Origin: JBOHUC01 sp050733935
GTDB taxonomy: Bacteria; Eisenbacteria; RBG-16-71-46; DASYSL01
Direction of reading: 5' to 3'
Length of the DNA: 64,000 bases
Assembly (NCBI GenBank): GCA_050733935.1
Contig: JBOHUC010000093.1
Coordinates: 10,322 to 74,321 of the forward strand
Positions 24,675 to 33,232 of the stretch are shown one piece after another (the first letter of the stretch is position 1; each line of letters starts with the position of its first letter). The notes beneath the pieces are model-generated. The model saw nothing but the letters and a program-made list of their open reading frames with translations, did no database searches and was not told the DNA's origin. The position numbers and the translations under genes were made by a program.

Positions 24675-25530
24675 GGCGGCCCTCCGCCCACGCCACCGCG
24701 TACCAGATCGCAGCGTCCGGCCGGCGTCGCCACGCATGAAGGGCGGCGATCGCCGCGGCGAAGGACTCGGGATCGATGCCGCCTGTCTCGCGCGTCGCCT
24801 CCCCGGCCCCTTCGATCACTCCGATCAGGTTGAGCGCGAACCCATCGAAGTCCGGATCGCCGGCGCAGGCGCCGAAGAAGAGCCAGGTGTTCCCCACCGG
24901 CTTCGCGCCCGCCTCGTGGAGGAGCGAGACCAGGCGGCGGCCGACGAACGCATCGTTCCCGAGCCGGTCGTACGTGCGCACGTACGCGCGCCACAACGTG
25001 TCGAGCCCGGGCGGCTCGGGCCATAGACGGAGGAGATCGTGATCGTCGTCCTCGAGCACGATGCGACCGCCCGGGCGCACGGCGCGCACCATGCCGCGGA
25101 CGACCGCGAGCGGATCGGGAACGTGCTCGAGCAGGAAGCGCGCGTGCGCCACGTCGAACGTTCCCCATTCGCCGGAGGCGAGCGGCAGATCGGTCGCGTC
25201 TCCGCGGCGGAGCTCGATACGGCGACCCGAGTCGCCCGAACCGCCCGAACCGCCCGGGCCGTCGTCCGGAGCCTCGCGCATCTGCCGGAGCGCCTCGTCG
25301 ATTTGCTCGGCGCTCCTCTCGATCCCGACGACGGTCGCGCCCGTACGCGCCATGGCGCGGGCGAGCTGCCCGAGACCGGCTCCGACGTCGAGAATGCGCT
25401 CGTTCCCCGCGAGCGCGAGGGCGGCCAGAGAACGGCGATTGAGAAGATCGTTGAGCCGTGTGAGCCGGCGCTGCTCCTCGGGAGCCGTGCCGTGCACGTA
25501 GTGCGAAACGGGCGGAGCGCCGTCGGACAT
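24664..25530 (-). CDS. Class I SAM-dependent methyltransferase
   Basis: This is a 288-residue protein. The start ATG 25530 fits the beginning of family-like sequence; the frame further upstream is shadow of the rhodanese gene. Motif I is ILDVGAGLGQLA, followed by VVGIERSAEQI. Motif II/III ends near FDVAHARFLLEHVPDPLAVV. It resembles UbiE/Methyltransf_11 proteins. A Gly/Ser/Asp-rich loop (about residues 93-103) interrupts the fold. The substrate is unknown. It is the second of three minus-strand genes (rhodanese, methyltransferase, EEP). Confidence 0.88.
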   Translation of the reverse strand: MSDGAPPVSHYVHGTAPEEQRRLTRLNDLLNRRSLAALALAGNERILDVGAGLGQLARAMARTGATVVGIERSAEQIDEALRQMREAPDDGPGGSGGSGDSGRRIELRRGDATDLPLASGEWGTFDVAHARFLLEHVPDPLAVVRGMVRAVRPGGRIVLEDDDHDLLRLWPEPPGLDTLWRAYVRTYDRLGNDAFVGRRLVSLLHEAGAKPVGNTWLFFGACAGDPDFDGFALNLIGVIEGAGEATRETGGIDPESFAAAIAALHAWRRRPDAAIWYAVAWAEGRRDR

Positions 25531-25544
25531 GCGATCGACTCCGC

Positions 25545-25985
25545 TCAAGGCGTGAGGGGGTAGAGCTGACGGTAGGCCGCGATTCCGCCATCGAGCGACG
25601 TGACGTCGCGGAAACCGTTGCTGACGAGCGTCTGGGCCGCGCTCAGCGATCGCGTTCCGTCCTTGCAGTACACGAGCACGGGCTTGCCCCGGAAGCGCGC
25701 GATCTCCGGAATCCTCTGCTGGAGCTCGCCCATTGGAATGAGCACCGCGCCGTCGAGATGCCCGTGCACGCCGTTCCACTCCTCCGGGCCGCGCACGTCG
25801 AGCACGAGTCCTTCGTAGTGGACGCCCCGCCAGCCGTCGAGCTGGTCGGCGCTGATGCGTTGCACGTACCCGGAAGGATTCCCGGCGGCCGGCGCGGAGC
25901 CCGAGCCGGGCGGCGGAGACGGGACGCAGCCCGCAGCGAACCAGACGAGCGCGCCGAAACACGCGGTGAAAACACAGCGACTCAT
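25545..25985 (-). CDS. Single-domain rhodanese lipoprotein
   Basis: This is a 146-residue protein. The signal ends in ALVWFAAGC (lipobox Cys20), and a Pro/Gly/Ser linker follows. The rhodanese domain (~45-146) has the active-site loop VYCKDGTRS with the catalytic Cys, and the CH2-like VLDVRGPEEW. It is probably a periplasmic sulfurtransferase or sulfane-sulfur carrier. ATG 25985 has GGGGAG eight bases upstream. It is divergent from the exported-protein gene at 26104. Confidence 0.9.
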   Translation of the reverse strand: MSRCVFTACFGALVWFAAGCVPSPPPGSGSAPAAGNPSGYVQRISADQLDGWRGVHYEGLVLDVRGPEEWNGVHGHLDGAVLIPMGELQQRIPEIARFRGKPVLVYCKDGTRSLSAAQTLVSNGFRDVTSLDGGIAAYRQLYPLTP

Positions 25986-26103
25986 CGTGCTAGACTCCCC
26001 TTGCGGCCCGCACCGGCGGGCCGGTTTCTGTTTCGAGCATGCCACGGAAGCGGTGCACACGGCACCCCTCTTCCGGGCGCCCCGCGACCGCCGAGGAGTT
26101 CGA

Positions 26104-26949
26104 GTGCGCACCCGTGTGTCTGGCCGCCTGTTCCTCCCGGCGCTCGCCGTTTCCGCCGTGCTCGCCGCGCTCGCCGTGATGAGCGCGCTCGACGTTGCGC
26201 GGCCCCGTTCCTCCTTCGCAGCGCCTCCGCGCCCGAACTGGACCACGATCGAGGTGTCGCAGTTCGACATCCTGCGCGGCAATCGCCTGCTCGGGACCGA
26301 ATCCCTTCGCATCTATCAGTCCGGCGACACGCTCATCACCGCTTCGACCGTGCGGCTCGACGCTGCAGGTCCCGAGAGCGCGCTGCCGCTCGAGAAGCGG
26401 CTGACCTATCTCAGGCGCAATCTGGATTCGTTTCCGCTCGTGTTCCAGGTGGGCACGACGCCGCGCGATTCGACGCGAGAGGGGACCGATCTCAATTGCA
26501 TCTTCGGCGACACCGTCGCGACCGTGTTCCGGGAGATCGAAGGTCACGGACGCGTCGAGACGGTCGGCCTCCCGCCCGGGAAGCTCTATTTGTTCGAACC
26601 CGGCGTCTACCTCCCGGTGCAGCTCCTGCTCGCGGACTTCGTCGCCGGCTCGCAGGACAAGCGGAAGCAGGCGGTGCTCATTCCGTCTGCGGTCACCGTG
26701 GTCGATCTCTATCTCACGCGCACGGGACGCGACACGCTCGTCGTGAGCGGGCGCCGCGTGCCCACGACGCGCGTCGAGATGACGGACAACCTCACGCCGT
26801 TCACGGCCTGGATCGACGACAAGGGAAGGCTGTGGAAGCTCGCGGCGCAGGGCCAGGACCTGGTGGTCCAGCGCAGGCCCGATCCCGGAACGAAGAAGGC
26901 TCCGGCCCGGAAATCCGGTGCGCCGAAGCCTTCGACCTCCTCGCGCTGA
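26104..26949 (+). CDS. Exported protein of unknown function
   Basis: This is a 281-residue protein. GTG 26104 is chosen because GAGGAG lies eight bases upstream and a signal sequence follows at once (RLFLPALAVSAVLAALAVMSALDVA). The mature part is beta-rich with regular short strands (FDILRGNRLLGTESLRIYQSGD, LTYLRRNLDSFPLVFQVG, VDLYLTRTGRDTLVVSGRRVPTTRVEM). This resembles the lipocalin-like organisation of DUF3108-type proteins, but I cannot assign a family with confidence. The C-terminus is Lys/Pro/Ser-rich. It converges on pepA with an 8-base gap. Confidence 0.75.
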   Translation: MRTRVSGRLFLPALAVSAVLAALAVMSALDVARPRSSFAAPPRPNWTTIEVSQFDILRGNRLLGTESLRIYQSGDTLITASTVRLDAAGPESALPLEKRLTYLRRNLDSFPLVFQVGTTPRDSTREGTDLNCIFGDTVATVFREIEGHGRVETVGLPPGKLYLFEPGVYLPVQLLLADFVAGSQDKRKQAVLIPSAVTVVDLYLTRTGRDTLVVSGRRVPTTRVEMTDNLTPFTAWIDDKGRLWKLAAQGQDLVVQRRPDPGTKKAPARKSGAPKPSTSSR

Positions 26950-26957
26950 GACGAGTT

Positions 26958-28469
26958 CTACTTCGTCACGGCCATCCGCTCCACGAAATCGACGAACAGC
27001 CGCACGCCGACGCCCGCCGATCCCCGCGGCGCGTACGGCTTGTCGCGGTCGTTCCACGCCGTCCCCGCGATGTCGAGGTGGCACCACTTGTAGCCGTTCG
27101 CGAACTTCTGCAGGAACATTCCGCCTGCGATCGTGCCCGCTTCGCGACCCGCCGAGTTCTTCATGTCGGCCACGTCGCTCTTCAGAAGATCGTTGTACTC
27201 GGGCCACGTCGGGAGCTGCCACAACCGCTCGCCCGTCCGCTCGCCGGACTCCATCACGAAATCCACGAGCTTCTGGTCGTTGCCCATGATCCCCGAGCAG
27301 TGTCCGCCGAGCGCGATCACGACGGCCCCGGTGAGGGTGGCGATGTCGAGCACGGCGTCGGGCTTGAAGCGGTGCGCGTACGAAAGTCCGTCCGAGAGAA
27401 CCAGGCGCCCCTCGGCGTCCGTGTTGTTGACCTCGATCGTCATGCCGTTCGAGGCACGCAGCACGTCGCCCGGCTTGACTGCGCGTCCGCCCGGCATGTT
27501 CTCCGCCGCGCACACGAGGCCGATGACGCGGATCCCGGCCGGCTTGAGCCTTCCGAGCACGTCGAGCGCGCCGATCACGGCCGCGCCGCCGGACATGTCG
27601 TACTTCATCTTCTCCATGCCCTCGGCCGGCTTGAGCGAGATGCCTCCGGTGTCGAACGTGATCCCCTTGCCGATCAGGCAGACCGTCTTCCGCACGGCGC
27701 CCTTCGGCTTGTAGTCGAGCATGATGAGGCGCGGCGGGTTCGCGGAGCCGCGTCCGACGCCGAGCAGAGCCCCCATCTTCATGCGCTTGAGCTCGTCCGG
27801 ACCGAATATCGTCGCCCGCACGGCAGGCGAACGGCCGGCGACCTCGCGCGCGGAGGTGGCGAGGTCCGCGGGCGTCATGTCCTGCCCGGGACGGCTCGCG
27901 AGATCACGCGTCAGGCACACGCCCTCCGCGACGATGCGTCCACGGCCCGCGCCCTTCGTGACCGCCGGCTTCGACTTCGCGTCGACACCCACGATCACGA
28001 GCGATTCGACCTGGCGCTTCCGCTCCTTGTCCTGCGTGAGATACGCGCTGAACACGTAGTTGCCGAGGATCGAGCCTTCGACGAGCGCCGCCGCCGCTTC
28101 TGCGGGCTTCAATTTGCGATGTCCGAGCCCGTGCACGAGGGTCGCGAGCGTCGTGAAGCCCATGCTGCGCGCGCGCGTGATCGCGTGTCCCGCCGCCTGG
28201 CGCACGCGCTCGGCCGAGAGCTCGCGATCGGGACCGAGCCCGATGAGCAGGAGTCGCGACGGGTGGCCGCCCGTCGGATAGAGCACCGCGACCTGACCGT
28301 TCTTGCCCGTGAAATCGCCGGTCTTCAAGACCTCGGCGATCGCCTGGCTGGCTGCTTCGTCCAACACACCCGCCGCCGTGGCCGGACGCTTCGCGCCTTC
28401 GAAGAGACCGACGGCGAGCGCATCGGCACGAACGCCTTCCGCGGATGCACCGCGGATCGTGATCTGCAT
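26958..28469 (-). CDS. pepA: Leucyl aminopeptidase (M17)
   Basis: This 503-residue, two-metal cytosolic aminopeptidase removes N-terminal residues from peptides. The signature NTDAEGRLVLSDGL is complete, and metal ligands are also seen in IGKGITFDTGGISLKP and MKYDMSGGAAVIGA. The N-terminal macro-like domain (~1-165) precedes the catalytic domain. ATG 28469 has GGAGG six bases upstream, which excludes the longer reading. Length is typical. It is divergent from sdhC. Confidence 0.96.
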   Translation of the reverse strand: MQITIRGASAEGVRADALAVGLFEGAKRPATAAGVLDEAASQAIAEVLKTGDFTGKNGQVAVLYPTGGHPSRLLLIGLGPDRELSAERVRQAAGHAITRARSMGFTTLATLVHGLGHRKLKPAEAAAALVEGSILGNYVFSAYLTQDKERKRQVESLVIVGVDAKSKPAVTKGAGRGRIVAEGVCLTRDLASRPGQDMTPADLATSAREVAGRSPAVRATIFGPDELKRMKMGALLGVGRGSANPPRLIMLDYKPKGAVRKTVCLIGKGITFDTGGISLKPAEGMEKMKYDMSGGAAVIGALDVLGRLKPAGIRVIGLVCAAENMPGGRAVKPGDVLRASNGMTIEVNNTDAEGRLVLSDGLSYAHRFKPDAVLDIATLTGAVVIALGGHCSGIMGNDQKLVDFVMESGERTGERLWQLPTWPEYNDLLKSDVADMKNSAGREAGTIAGGMFLQKFANGYKWCHLDIAGTAWNDRDKPYAPRGSAGVGVRLFVDFVERMAVTK

Positions 28470-28636
28470 ACGAGCCTCCAATGGAAACGTTCGGATTGCG
28501 CGGGCCCGGCGGGAGAAGGACCAGCGCGGGGGAAATCCGACAACCGACAGAGAACACAACGAGTTGCCCCGAAAGTCAAGACCCCGAATGCCCGCTTGCC
28601 GCGGGAATGAAGCCTCCTGCATCATGCGGACGGAAT

Positions 28637-29275
28637 ATGTCCGCGATCTCGGAAAGCTCCGCCTCTTCGACGCGTCACTTCACGCTGCGCCGCATCCACT
28701 CGCTGGTCGGCGTGCTGCCGCTCGGCACATTTCTCGTCTATCACTTCTGGTTCCACGCCCAGTCCCACCTGGGCCCCGCGGTCTACGACGGGAAGCTCGC
28801 CGAGCTCTACGCCTCGCCGTTCAAGCACGTCTTCGCGTGGCTCACCGTCTATTTGCCGCTCGCGTATCACTCGATCTACGGAATCTTCATCACCCGCGAG
28901 GCGGCGCCGAACTTCCTCGCGTACGGTCGGTTTCGGAACTGGATGTACGTGCTCCAGCGCGCGTCGGGGATCGGGCTCCTGCTCTTCATTCCGGCACACC
29001 TCGTGAAGGCGCGCTTTCCCCATGTCTTCTTTGCCGGCGAGAGAATGTCGTTCGCGCACGAGGCGGAGGGCCTCCGCCACCTGCTCACGATCCTCGTCTA
29101 CGTCGCCGGGATCCTGGGCGCGTGCTTCCACCTCGCGAACGGGCTCTTCACGTTCGGCATCACGTGGGGGCTGTGGATCGGACCGAACGCGCAGGCCCGG
29201 GCCGCGCGCGTCTCCATCGCTCTCTTCGTGCTGTTCTCCGCGATGGGTTTCTACGCGCTGGCGGGGTTCCGGTGA
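28637..29275 (+). CDS. Succinate dehydrogenase cytochrome b558-type subunit, orphan
   Basis: This is a 212-residue membrane protein of the five-helix SdhC/FrdC b558 family. Hydrophobic helices begin near LPLGTFLVYHFW, FAWLTVYLPLAYHSIYG, ASGIGLLLFIPAHL, LLTILVYVAGILGACFHLANGL and VSIALFVLFSAMGFYAL. Histidines in helices one, two, three and four are candidate di-haem ligands. Such subunits anchor the flavoprotein and Fe-S subunits, but neither gene is adjacent here. It is instead overlapped by an SDR gene (GTGA). Its partners may be elsewhere in the genome. Confidence 0.85.
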   Translation: MSAISESSASSTRHFTLRRIHSLVGVLPLGTFLVYHFWFHAQSHLGPAVYDGKLAELYASPFKHVFAWLTVYLPLAYHSIYGIFITREAAPNFLAYGRFRNWMYVLQRASGIGLLLFIPAHLVKARFPHVFFAGERMSFAHEAEGLRHLLTILVYVAGILGACFHLANGLFTFGITWGLWIGPNAQARAARVSIALFVLFSAMGFYALAGFR

Positions 29276-29964
29276 TCCCGCGGGCGCTCGTGACGGGCGG
29301 AAACGGCCGGCTCGGAAGCGCGGTCGCACGCCTCCTCGTGGATTCGGGCTACGAGGTGCACGTCACCCTGCGCGATCGCGCCGGTGCCGACGCGTTCGCA
29401 CAGAGCCCGGGCGGACGAGGCCTCGTCGCGCACGGGGCCGATCTCGGGGACGACGCCGACGTGCGCGCCCTGTTCACAGCGATCGGTCCGCCGCTCGCCG
29501 CACTCGTGCACACGGTCGGCGGATTCATGGCCGGGCCGTTCGCCGAGACCGACGAAGCGAGCCTCGAGGCGCAGGAAGGCATCAACCTCCGGAGCGCGCT
29601 CCTCACGATGCGATCGGCGCATGGGGTACTGGCCGCCAATCCGGGAGGCGCGGCCGCCGTTCTGACCGTGAACCGTCCGGCGCTCCTCGGCTCCGGACCG
29701 GGCGTCGCGCTCACGACCGCGATGAAGGCCGGTGTCGTGAGCCTCGTGCGAAGCCTCGCCGAGGAGTGGAAGGAGGCCGGGATCCGTGTCAACGCAGTCG
29801 CTCCCGGCATCATGGACACGCCCGAGAACCGGCGTGACATGCCGAAGGGCGATCCGTCGCGCTGGCCGACGCCGGACGCGGTCGCGCGCGTGATTCGCCT
29901 CCTGCTCTCCGACGATGCGCGCATCGTCTCGGGCGCGATCGTGCCCGCGTACGGCCGCTCGTAG
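29272..29964 (+). CDS. Short-chain dehydrogenase/reductase with degenerate active site
   Basis: This is a 230-residue Rossmann protein. The start GTG 29272 overlaps the sdhC stop. The dinucleotide motif TGGNGRLG (8-15) and VAPGIMDTP (~185) are normal for classical SDRs. At the catalytic YxxxK position the sequence is T148-TAM-K152, so the Tyr is replaced by Thr while Lys is kept; the usual Ser region reads TVNRPALLG. It may be catalytically weak or have a non-redox role. SDR assignment is firm, activity is not. Confidence 0.85.
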   Translation: MIPRALVTGGNGRLGSAVARLLVDSGYEVHVTLRDRAGADAFAQSPGGRGLVAHGADLGDDADVRALFTAIGPPLAALVHTVGGFMAGPFAETDEASLEAQEGINLRSALLTMRSAHGVLAANPGGAAAVLTVNRPALLGSGPGVALTTAMKAGVVSLVRSLAEEWKEAGIRVNAVAPGIMDTPENRRDMPKGDPSRWPTPDAVARVIRLLLSDDARIVSGAIVPAYGRS

Positions 29965-29972
29965 CCCTTCCG

Positions 29973-30836
29973 GTGCCGCGCATCTCGGTCGTCGTGAGCC
30001 ACTACGACCGGCCGGCGCTCCTCGCCCAGGCCCTCGAGTCGATCGCCGTCCAGACCCGCCGCGATTTCGAAGTGATCGTGGTGAACGATCACGGGGCCGA
30101 TTCCGCGCCGCTCGTCGAGGCGTTCGCCGGGCGGATCGCGCCGATTCCCGTGCGCTACGACTACCGGCCTTCGAACGAAGGGGTGGCGGCGACGCGAAAC
30201 CGCGGCCTCGCGCTCGCGCGGGGTGATTTCATCGCCTACCTGGACGACGACGACTTGTGGCGACCGGGGCATCTCGAGCGGCTCGCCGGCGCGCTCGAGG
30301 CGGAACCCGCGTGCGCGCTCGCGTACGGGGACGCGGAGGTCCTGCGCCTCGTGCGCGAGCCGGGCGTTGCGTGGCGCGTCGCCGATCGCCGCACGCTCGC
30401 CGTGCCGTTCGACCTCGACGATCTGAAGCGCGACGACTTCATCGTCCCCGGCGGCATGGTCCACCGGCGCGCGCTCTACGATCGCGTCGGGCCCTACGAC
30501 ACGTCACTCGGCGTCTCCGACGACTGGGACTGGCTCCTGCGCGTGGCCGCGACCGAAGGGGCCGGCGCGTTCGTGCGCGTGCCCGAAATCGTGATCACGG
30601 TGCGCATCTTCGGGGAAGGGATCAATCTCTCGGCGACTTCAAATGTAGCCCGGCGCGCCGCCCTCGATACGATCGAGCGGCGCCACGGGACTCCGCACCT
30701 CGAGCCCAAGACCTTCTGGGAGGTCGCGGGCACGTATCTCGCCCGCGCGGAGCTCAGTCGAGGTCGGGAGCGAGCTCCCGGACCTGCTCCGCCGGCAGCT
30801 CCACGCGTGCGTGATAGTGGGGATGATCGAGCGTGA
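29973..30836 (+). CDS. Family 2 glycosyltransferase
   Basis: This is a 287-residue cytoplasmic glycosyltransferase of the GT-A fold. The N-terminus has PRISVVVSHYDRPALLAQALES and VIVVNDHG. The nucleotide-metal DXD motif lies in AYLDDDDLW, and GVSDDWDWLLR near 185 is the usual second acidic motif. It begins with GTG 29973, 8 bases after the SDR stop. Its last 83 bases overlap the convergent DUF3501 gene, which is unusually long for convergent neighbours; the C-terminal Pro/Arg-rich tail is encoded there. Confidence 0.9.
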   Translation: MPRISVVVSHYDRPALLAQALESIAVQTRRDFEVIVVNDHGADSAPLVEAFAGRIAPIPVRYDYRPSNEGVAATRNRGLALARGDFIAYLDDDDLWRPGHLERLAGALEAEPACALAYGDAEVLRLVREPGVAWRVADRRTLAVPFDLDDLKRDDFIVPGGMVHRRALYDRVGPYDTSLGVSDDWDWLLRVAATEGAGAFVRVPEIVITVRIFGEGINLSATSNVARRAALDTIERRHGTPHLEPKTFWEVAGTYLARAELSRGRERAPGPAPPAAPRVRDSGDDRA

Positions 30837-31338
30837 GAACGACCGGACGCCCCGCCCGGAACGCGTCGCGTTCCTGGGGCGAGAGCCGGAACCGCACGTA
30901 GTGCACAGCCGAGATCTTGGCCTCCTTCGAGTGTCCGGGCTCGAACCACGCCTTAAGGCGATGCTGGTCGCCAATCTCCATCCACAGGCACTCCTCGATG
31001 CCCATGAGCGAATTCAGATCGGTCTCGATCCGGTCCTGCGCCGTGATCTCGATGAACAGAGTCGCGGAGAGCTCGCCGTTCCCGGGCATGAGCTCGTTGT
31101 AGACCTCGAGCTCCTCGCGGATCCGCTCCTCCTCGAAGATCCGTTCGGCGCGCAGCATCTCGTGGACCTGGAACAGCACGGTCTCCCGGTTCTCGAACGC
31201 GAGCGACACGCGGTCGCCGAGCTGAACGCGGCGCCGGTTCTTGAGGTCGATCGCCTTCCGGATCGCCTCCTCGCGGCCGCGGTCGTAGGTGTTGAGATCG
31301 AGGATGTCCCCGCGCTGGACGCGCGTCGTGGTCGTCAT
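30754..31338 (-). CDS. DUF3501 family protein
   Basis: This is a 194-residue protein of the DUF3501 family, which recurs beside rubrerythrin and CCG-type Fe-S proteins and is thought to act in oxidative-stress defence. Visible features are IDLKNRRRVQLGDRVSLAFENRETVLFQVHEML near the start and SAVHYVRFRLSPQERDAF later. It contains no cysteine cluster or membrane segment. Its ATG overlaps the stop of the Fe-S gene (31335-31338), so translation is coupled. It is the last gene of the operon. Confidence 0.88.
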   Translation of the reverse strand: MTTTTRVQRGDILDLNTYDRGREEAIRKAIDLKNRRRVQLGDRVSLAFENRETVLFQVHEMLRAERIFEEERIREELEVYNELMPGNGELSATLFIEITAQDRIETDLNSLMGIEECLWMEIGDQHRLKAWFEPGHSKEAKISAVHYVRFRLSPQERDAFRAGRPVVLTLDHPHYHARVELPAEQVRELAPDLD

Positions 31339-32711
31339 GAGGCAGTCTCCTTGCGCGGTTCGTAGCACTCGGCCAGGACCTGGATCGGGTGGCGCGGCTT
31401 GAGCCCGGTTCCCTGCTCGATCTGGATCGCGGCGAGCGGGCAGTCGGTCACGACCGTCGCGGGCTGCGCGTTCCGGAACGCGGTGAGCGCGGGCTCGGCG
31501 ATCTTGAACGACTCCTCGTAGTACTGCTTCTTGAGCCCCCACGTGCCGTCCACCCCGCAGCACTTGTCGACCGTCGCGACCTCGGCCCCCACGATGCGCA
31601 GCACGTCGCGCGACTTGAAGCCGATGTTCTGGGCTTTCAAATGACACGGCACGTGGTAGGCGACCTTGCCGGGCTTTTGCGCGACGTTCGTGTCGAGCTT
31701 TCCCGCGCGATGCCGGAGGGCCAGGTACTCGAACAAATCCATCGTGTTCGACGCCACTTCGCGCGCTTCGGGCGTGCCGAGCAGCCCGCCGTATTCCTGC
31801 TTCATCATGTACGAGCAGGTGGGTCCCGGCACGACGACGCGCGCGCCCCGGCGGACGGCCGGCAGCAGGGAGTCGACGTTCGCCTGCGCGTTCTTCTTCG
31901 CGTTCTCCAGATCGCCGCCGTCCAAGTACGGCATGCCGCAGCAGCGTTGCGGCGGGCACTCGACCGCCACACCGTTGCGCTCGAGGACCTGGACTGCGGC
32001 GCGGCCGACCTCGGGCTGGTTGTAGTTCACCGGGCAGGTGTAGAAGAGCGCGACCGTATCCGGCACGGCCGGCGCCGGAGCGCCCGCAGCGCCCGGCGCA
32101 GCCGGCGATGGCGAGGAAGCACTCCCGGGCGCGAGTTGCGAATCTGGCTGCAGAGCGAGTTGTGAAGCTGGCTGTGGCCCGGGACGCTCGTTCCCGCGCT
32201 TCGCCCACCACTGCGCGAACGTCTCGCGCGCGTACGTGGGGAGCTTGCGCAGGCGATGGATGCCGACCGTCGCTTCCATGAGCGTTCGGTTCAGCGGGTT
32301 TCGCAGCGCCCAGTTCGAGACGGGCGCCGTGGCGCAGGCGACGGTTCCGATCAGGTCGGTCCGGCCGAGCGCCTGGTCCTGGAGCGGGATGCCCTCGCGC
32401 CGGACCCGTGCGGCCTTGTGACGCAGGAGGAGACGCGGAATGTCGATCGCCCACTCATGCGGCGGCGTGTACGGACACTTTGGAAAGCACAGCTTGCACT
32501 GGTAACACTCGTCCGTGACCCGGTTCCAGTCCCCGGGCTCGAGCCGCGCGACCTCGCCGTCCTCCTCGTCAATGCGGCGGAGCACGGTGCCGAACGAAGG
32601 ACAGAGGTCGTGACACAGCCGGCAGCCGTGACACACATCGAAGACCCGCTCGAGCTCCTGCGTGAGCTTCTTCGGATCGGCGTACTCGGGGGACCGGATG
32701 TCGTAGGTCAT
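31335..32711 (-). CDS. CCG-domain heterodisulfide-reductase-like Fe-S protein
   Basis: This is a 458-residue protein related to GlpC/HdrD. It has two N-terminal 4Fe-4S motifs (Cys27, 30, 33, 37 and Cys69, 72, 75, 79). Two CCG cysteine-rich domains follow, marked by RCCGMPYLDGG and KCCGVDGTWGLKK. Between them lies a ~50-residue Ala/Pro/Ser/Gln-rich linker that is probably flexible. These proteins pass electrons to thiols or peroxide-reducing partners. It lies between rubrerythrin and DUF3501. Confidence 0.92.
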   Translation of the reverse strand: MTYDIRSPEYADPKKLTQELERVFDVCHGCRLCHDLCPSFGTVLRRIDEEDGEVARLEPGDWNRVTDECYQCKLCFPKCPYTPPHEWAIDIPRLLLRHKAARVRREGIPLQDQALGRTDLIGTVACATAPVSNWALRNPLNRTLMEATVGIHRLRKLPTYARETFAQWWAKRGNERPGPQPASQLALQPDSQLAPGSASSPSPAAPGAAGAPAPAVPDTVALFYTCPVNYNQPEVGRAAVQVLERNGVAVECPPQRCCGMPYLDGGDLENAKKNAQANVDSLLPAVRRGARVVVPGPTCSYMMKQEYGGLLGTPEAREVASNTMDLFEYLALRHRAGKLDTNVAQKPGKVAYHVPCHLKAQNIGFKSRDVLRIVGAEVATVDKCCGVDGTWGLKKQYYEESFKIAEPALTAFRNAQPATVVTDCPLAAIQIEQGTGLKPRHPIQVLAECYEPRKETAS

Positions 32712-32745
32712 GCGAGTCGCCGGGATGCCCGAAGATCGAACAGGC

Positions 32746-33171
32746 TCAGCTGCCGACCGAGTCGAGGCCCTTCGCGAAGCGGCCCGCGTGCGACTTCTCG
32801 GCGCGTGCCAGCGTCTCGAACCAGGCGGCGATCTTCTCGAATCCCTCCTCGCGGGCGACCTTCGCGAAGCCCGGGTACATCTGCGTGTACTCGTAGGTCT
32901 CGCCCTCGATCGCGGACTTCAAGTTGAGACGCGTCTCGCCGACGGGCACACCGGTCACGGGATCGCCGATCTCTTCGAGGTGCTCGAAGTGGCCGAACGC
33001 GTGGCCGGTCTCCCCTTCCGCGACGTCGCGGAAGAGCCCTGCGATGTCCGGATAGCCCTCGATGTCGGCCTTGCGCGCAAAGTAGAGATAGCGGCGGTTC
33101 GCCTGCGACTCGCCCGCGAACGCCTCCTTCAGGTTTTTCTCGGTCTCACTGCCCTTGAGCGCACGACTCAT
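32746..33171 (-). CDS. Rubrerythrin, diiron domain only
   Basis: This is a 141-residue ferritin-like four-helix protein. The diiron ligands lie in EAFAGESQANRRYLYFA, DVAEGETGHAFGHFEHL, EGETYEYTQMYPGFA and ARAEKSHAGRF, giving the ExxE/ExxH pattern of rubrerythrins. The C-terminal rubredoxin domain is missing: there is no CxxC pair. Peroxide reductase activity would need another electron donor, plausibly the neighbouring Fe-S protein. ATG 33171 has GGAGGAG upstream. It follows the Fur/PerR-like gene by 61 bases. Confidence 0.92.
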   Translation of the reverse strand: MSRALKGSETEKNLKEAFAGESQANRRYLYFARKADIEGYPDIAGLFRDVAEGETGHAFGHFEHLEEIGDPVTGVPVGETRLNLKSAIEGETYEYTQMYPGFAKVAREEGFEKIAAWFETLARAEKSHAGRFAKGLDSVGS

Positions 33172-33232
33172 GACGGAACTCCTCCTTGAACGATGACCGG
33201 ATGAATCGGATCCCTGCCCGGCGGCCCGGGTG

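Noticed and set aside
25758..28610. A 950-codon plus-strand frame across the rhodanese and pepA loci.
   Set aside because: It is antisense to pepA and out of frame with the exported-protein gene; composition is that of a shadow frame.
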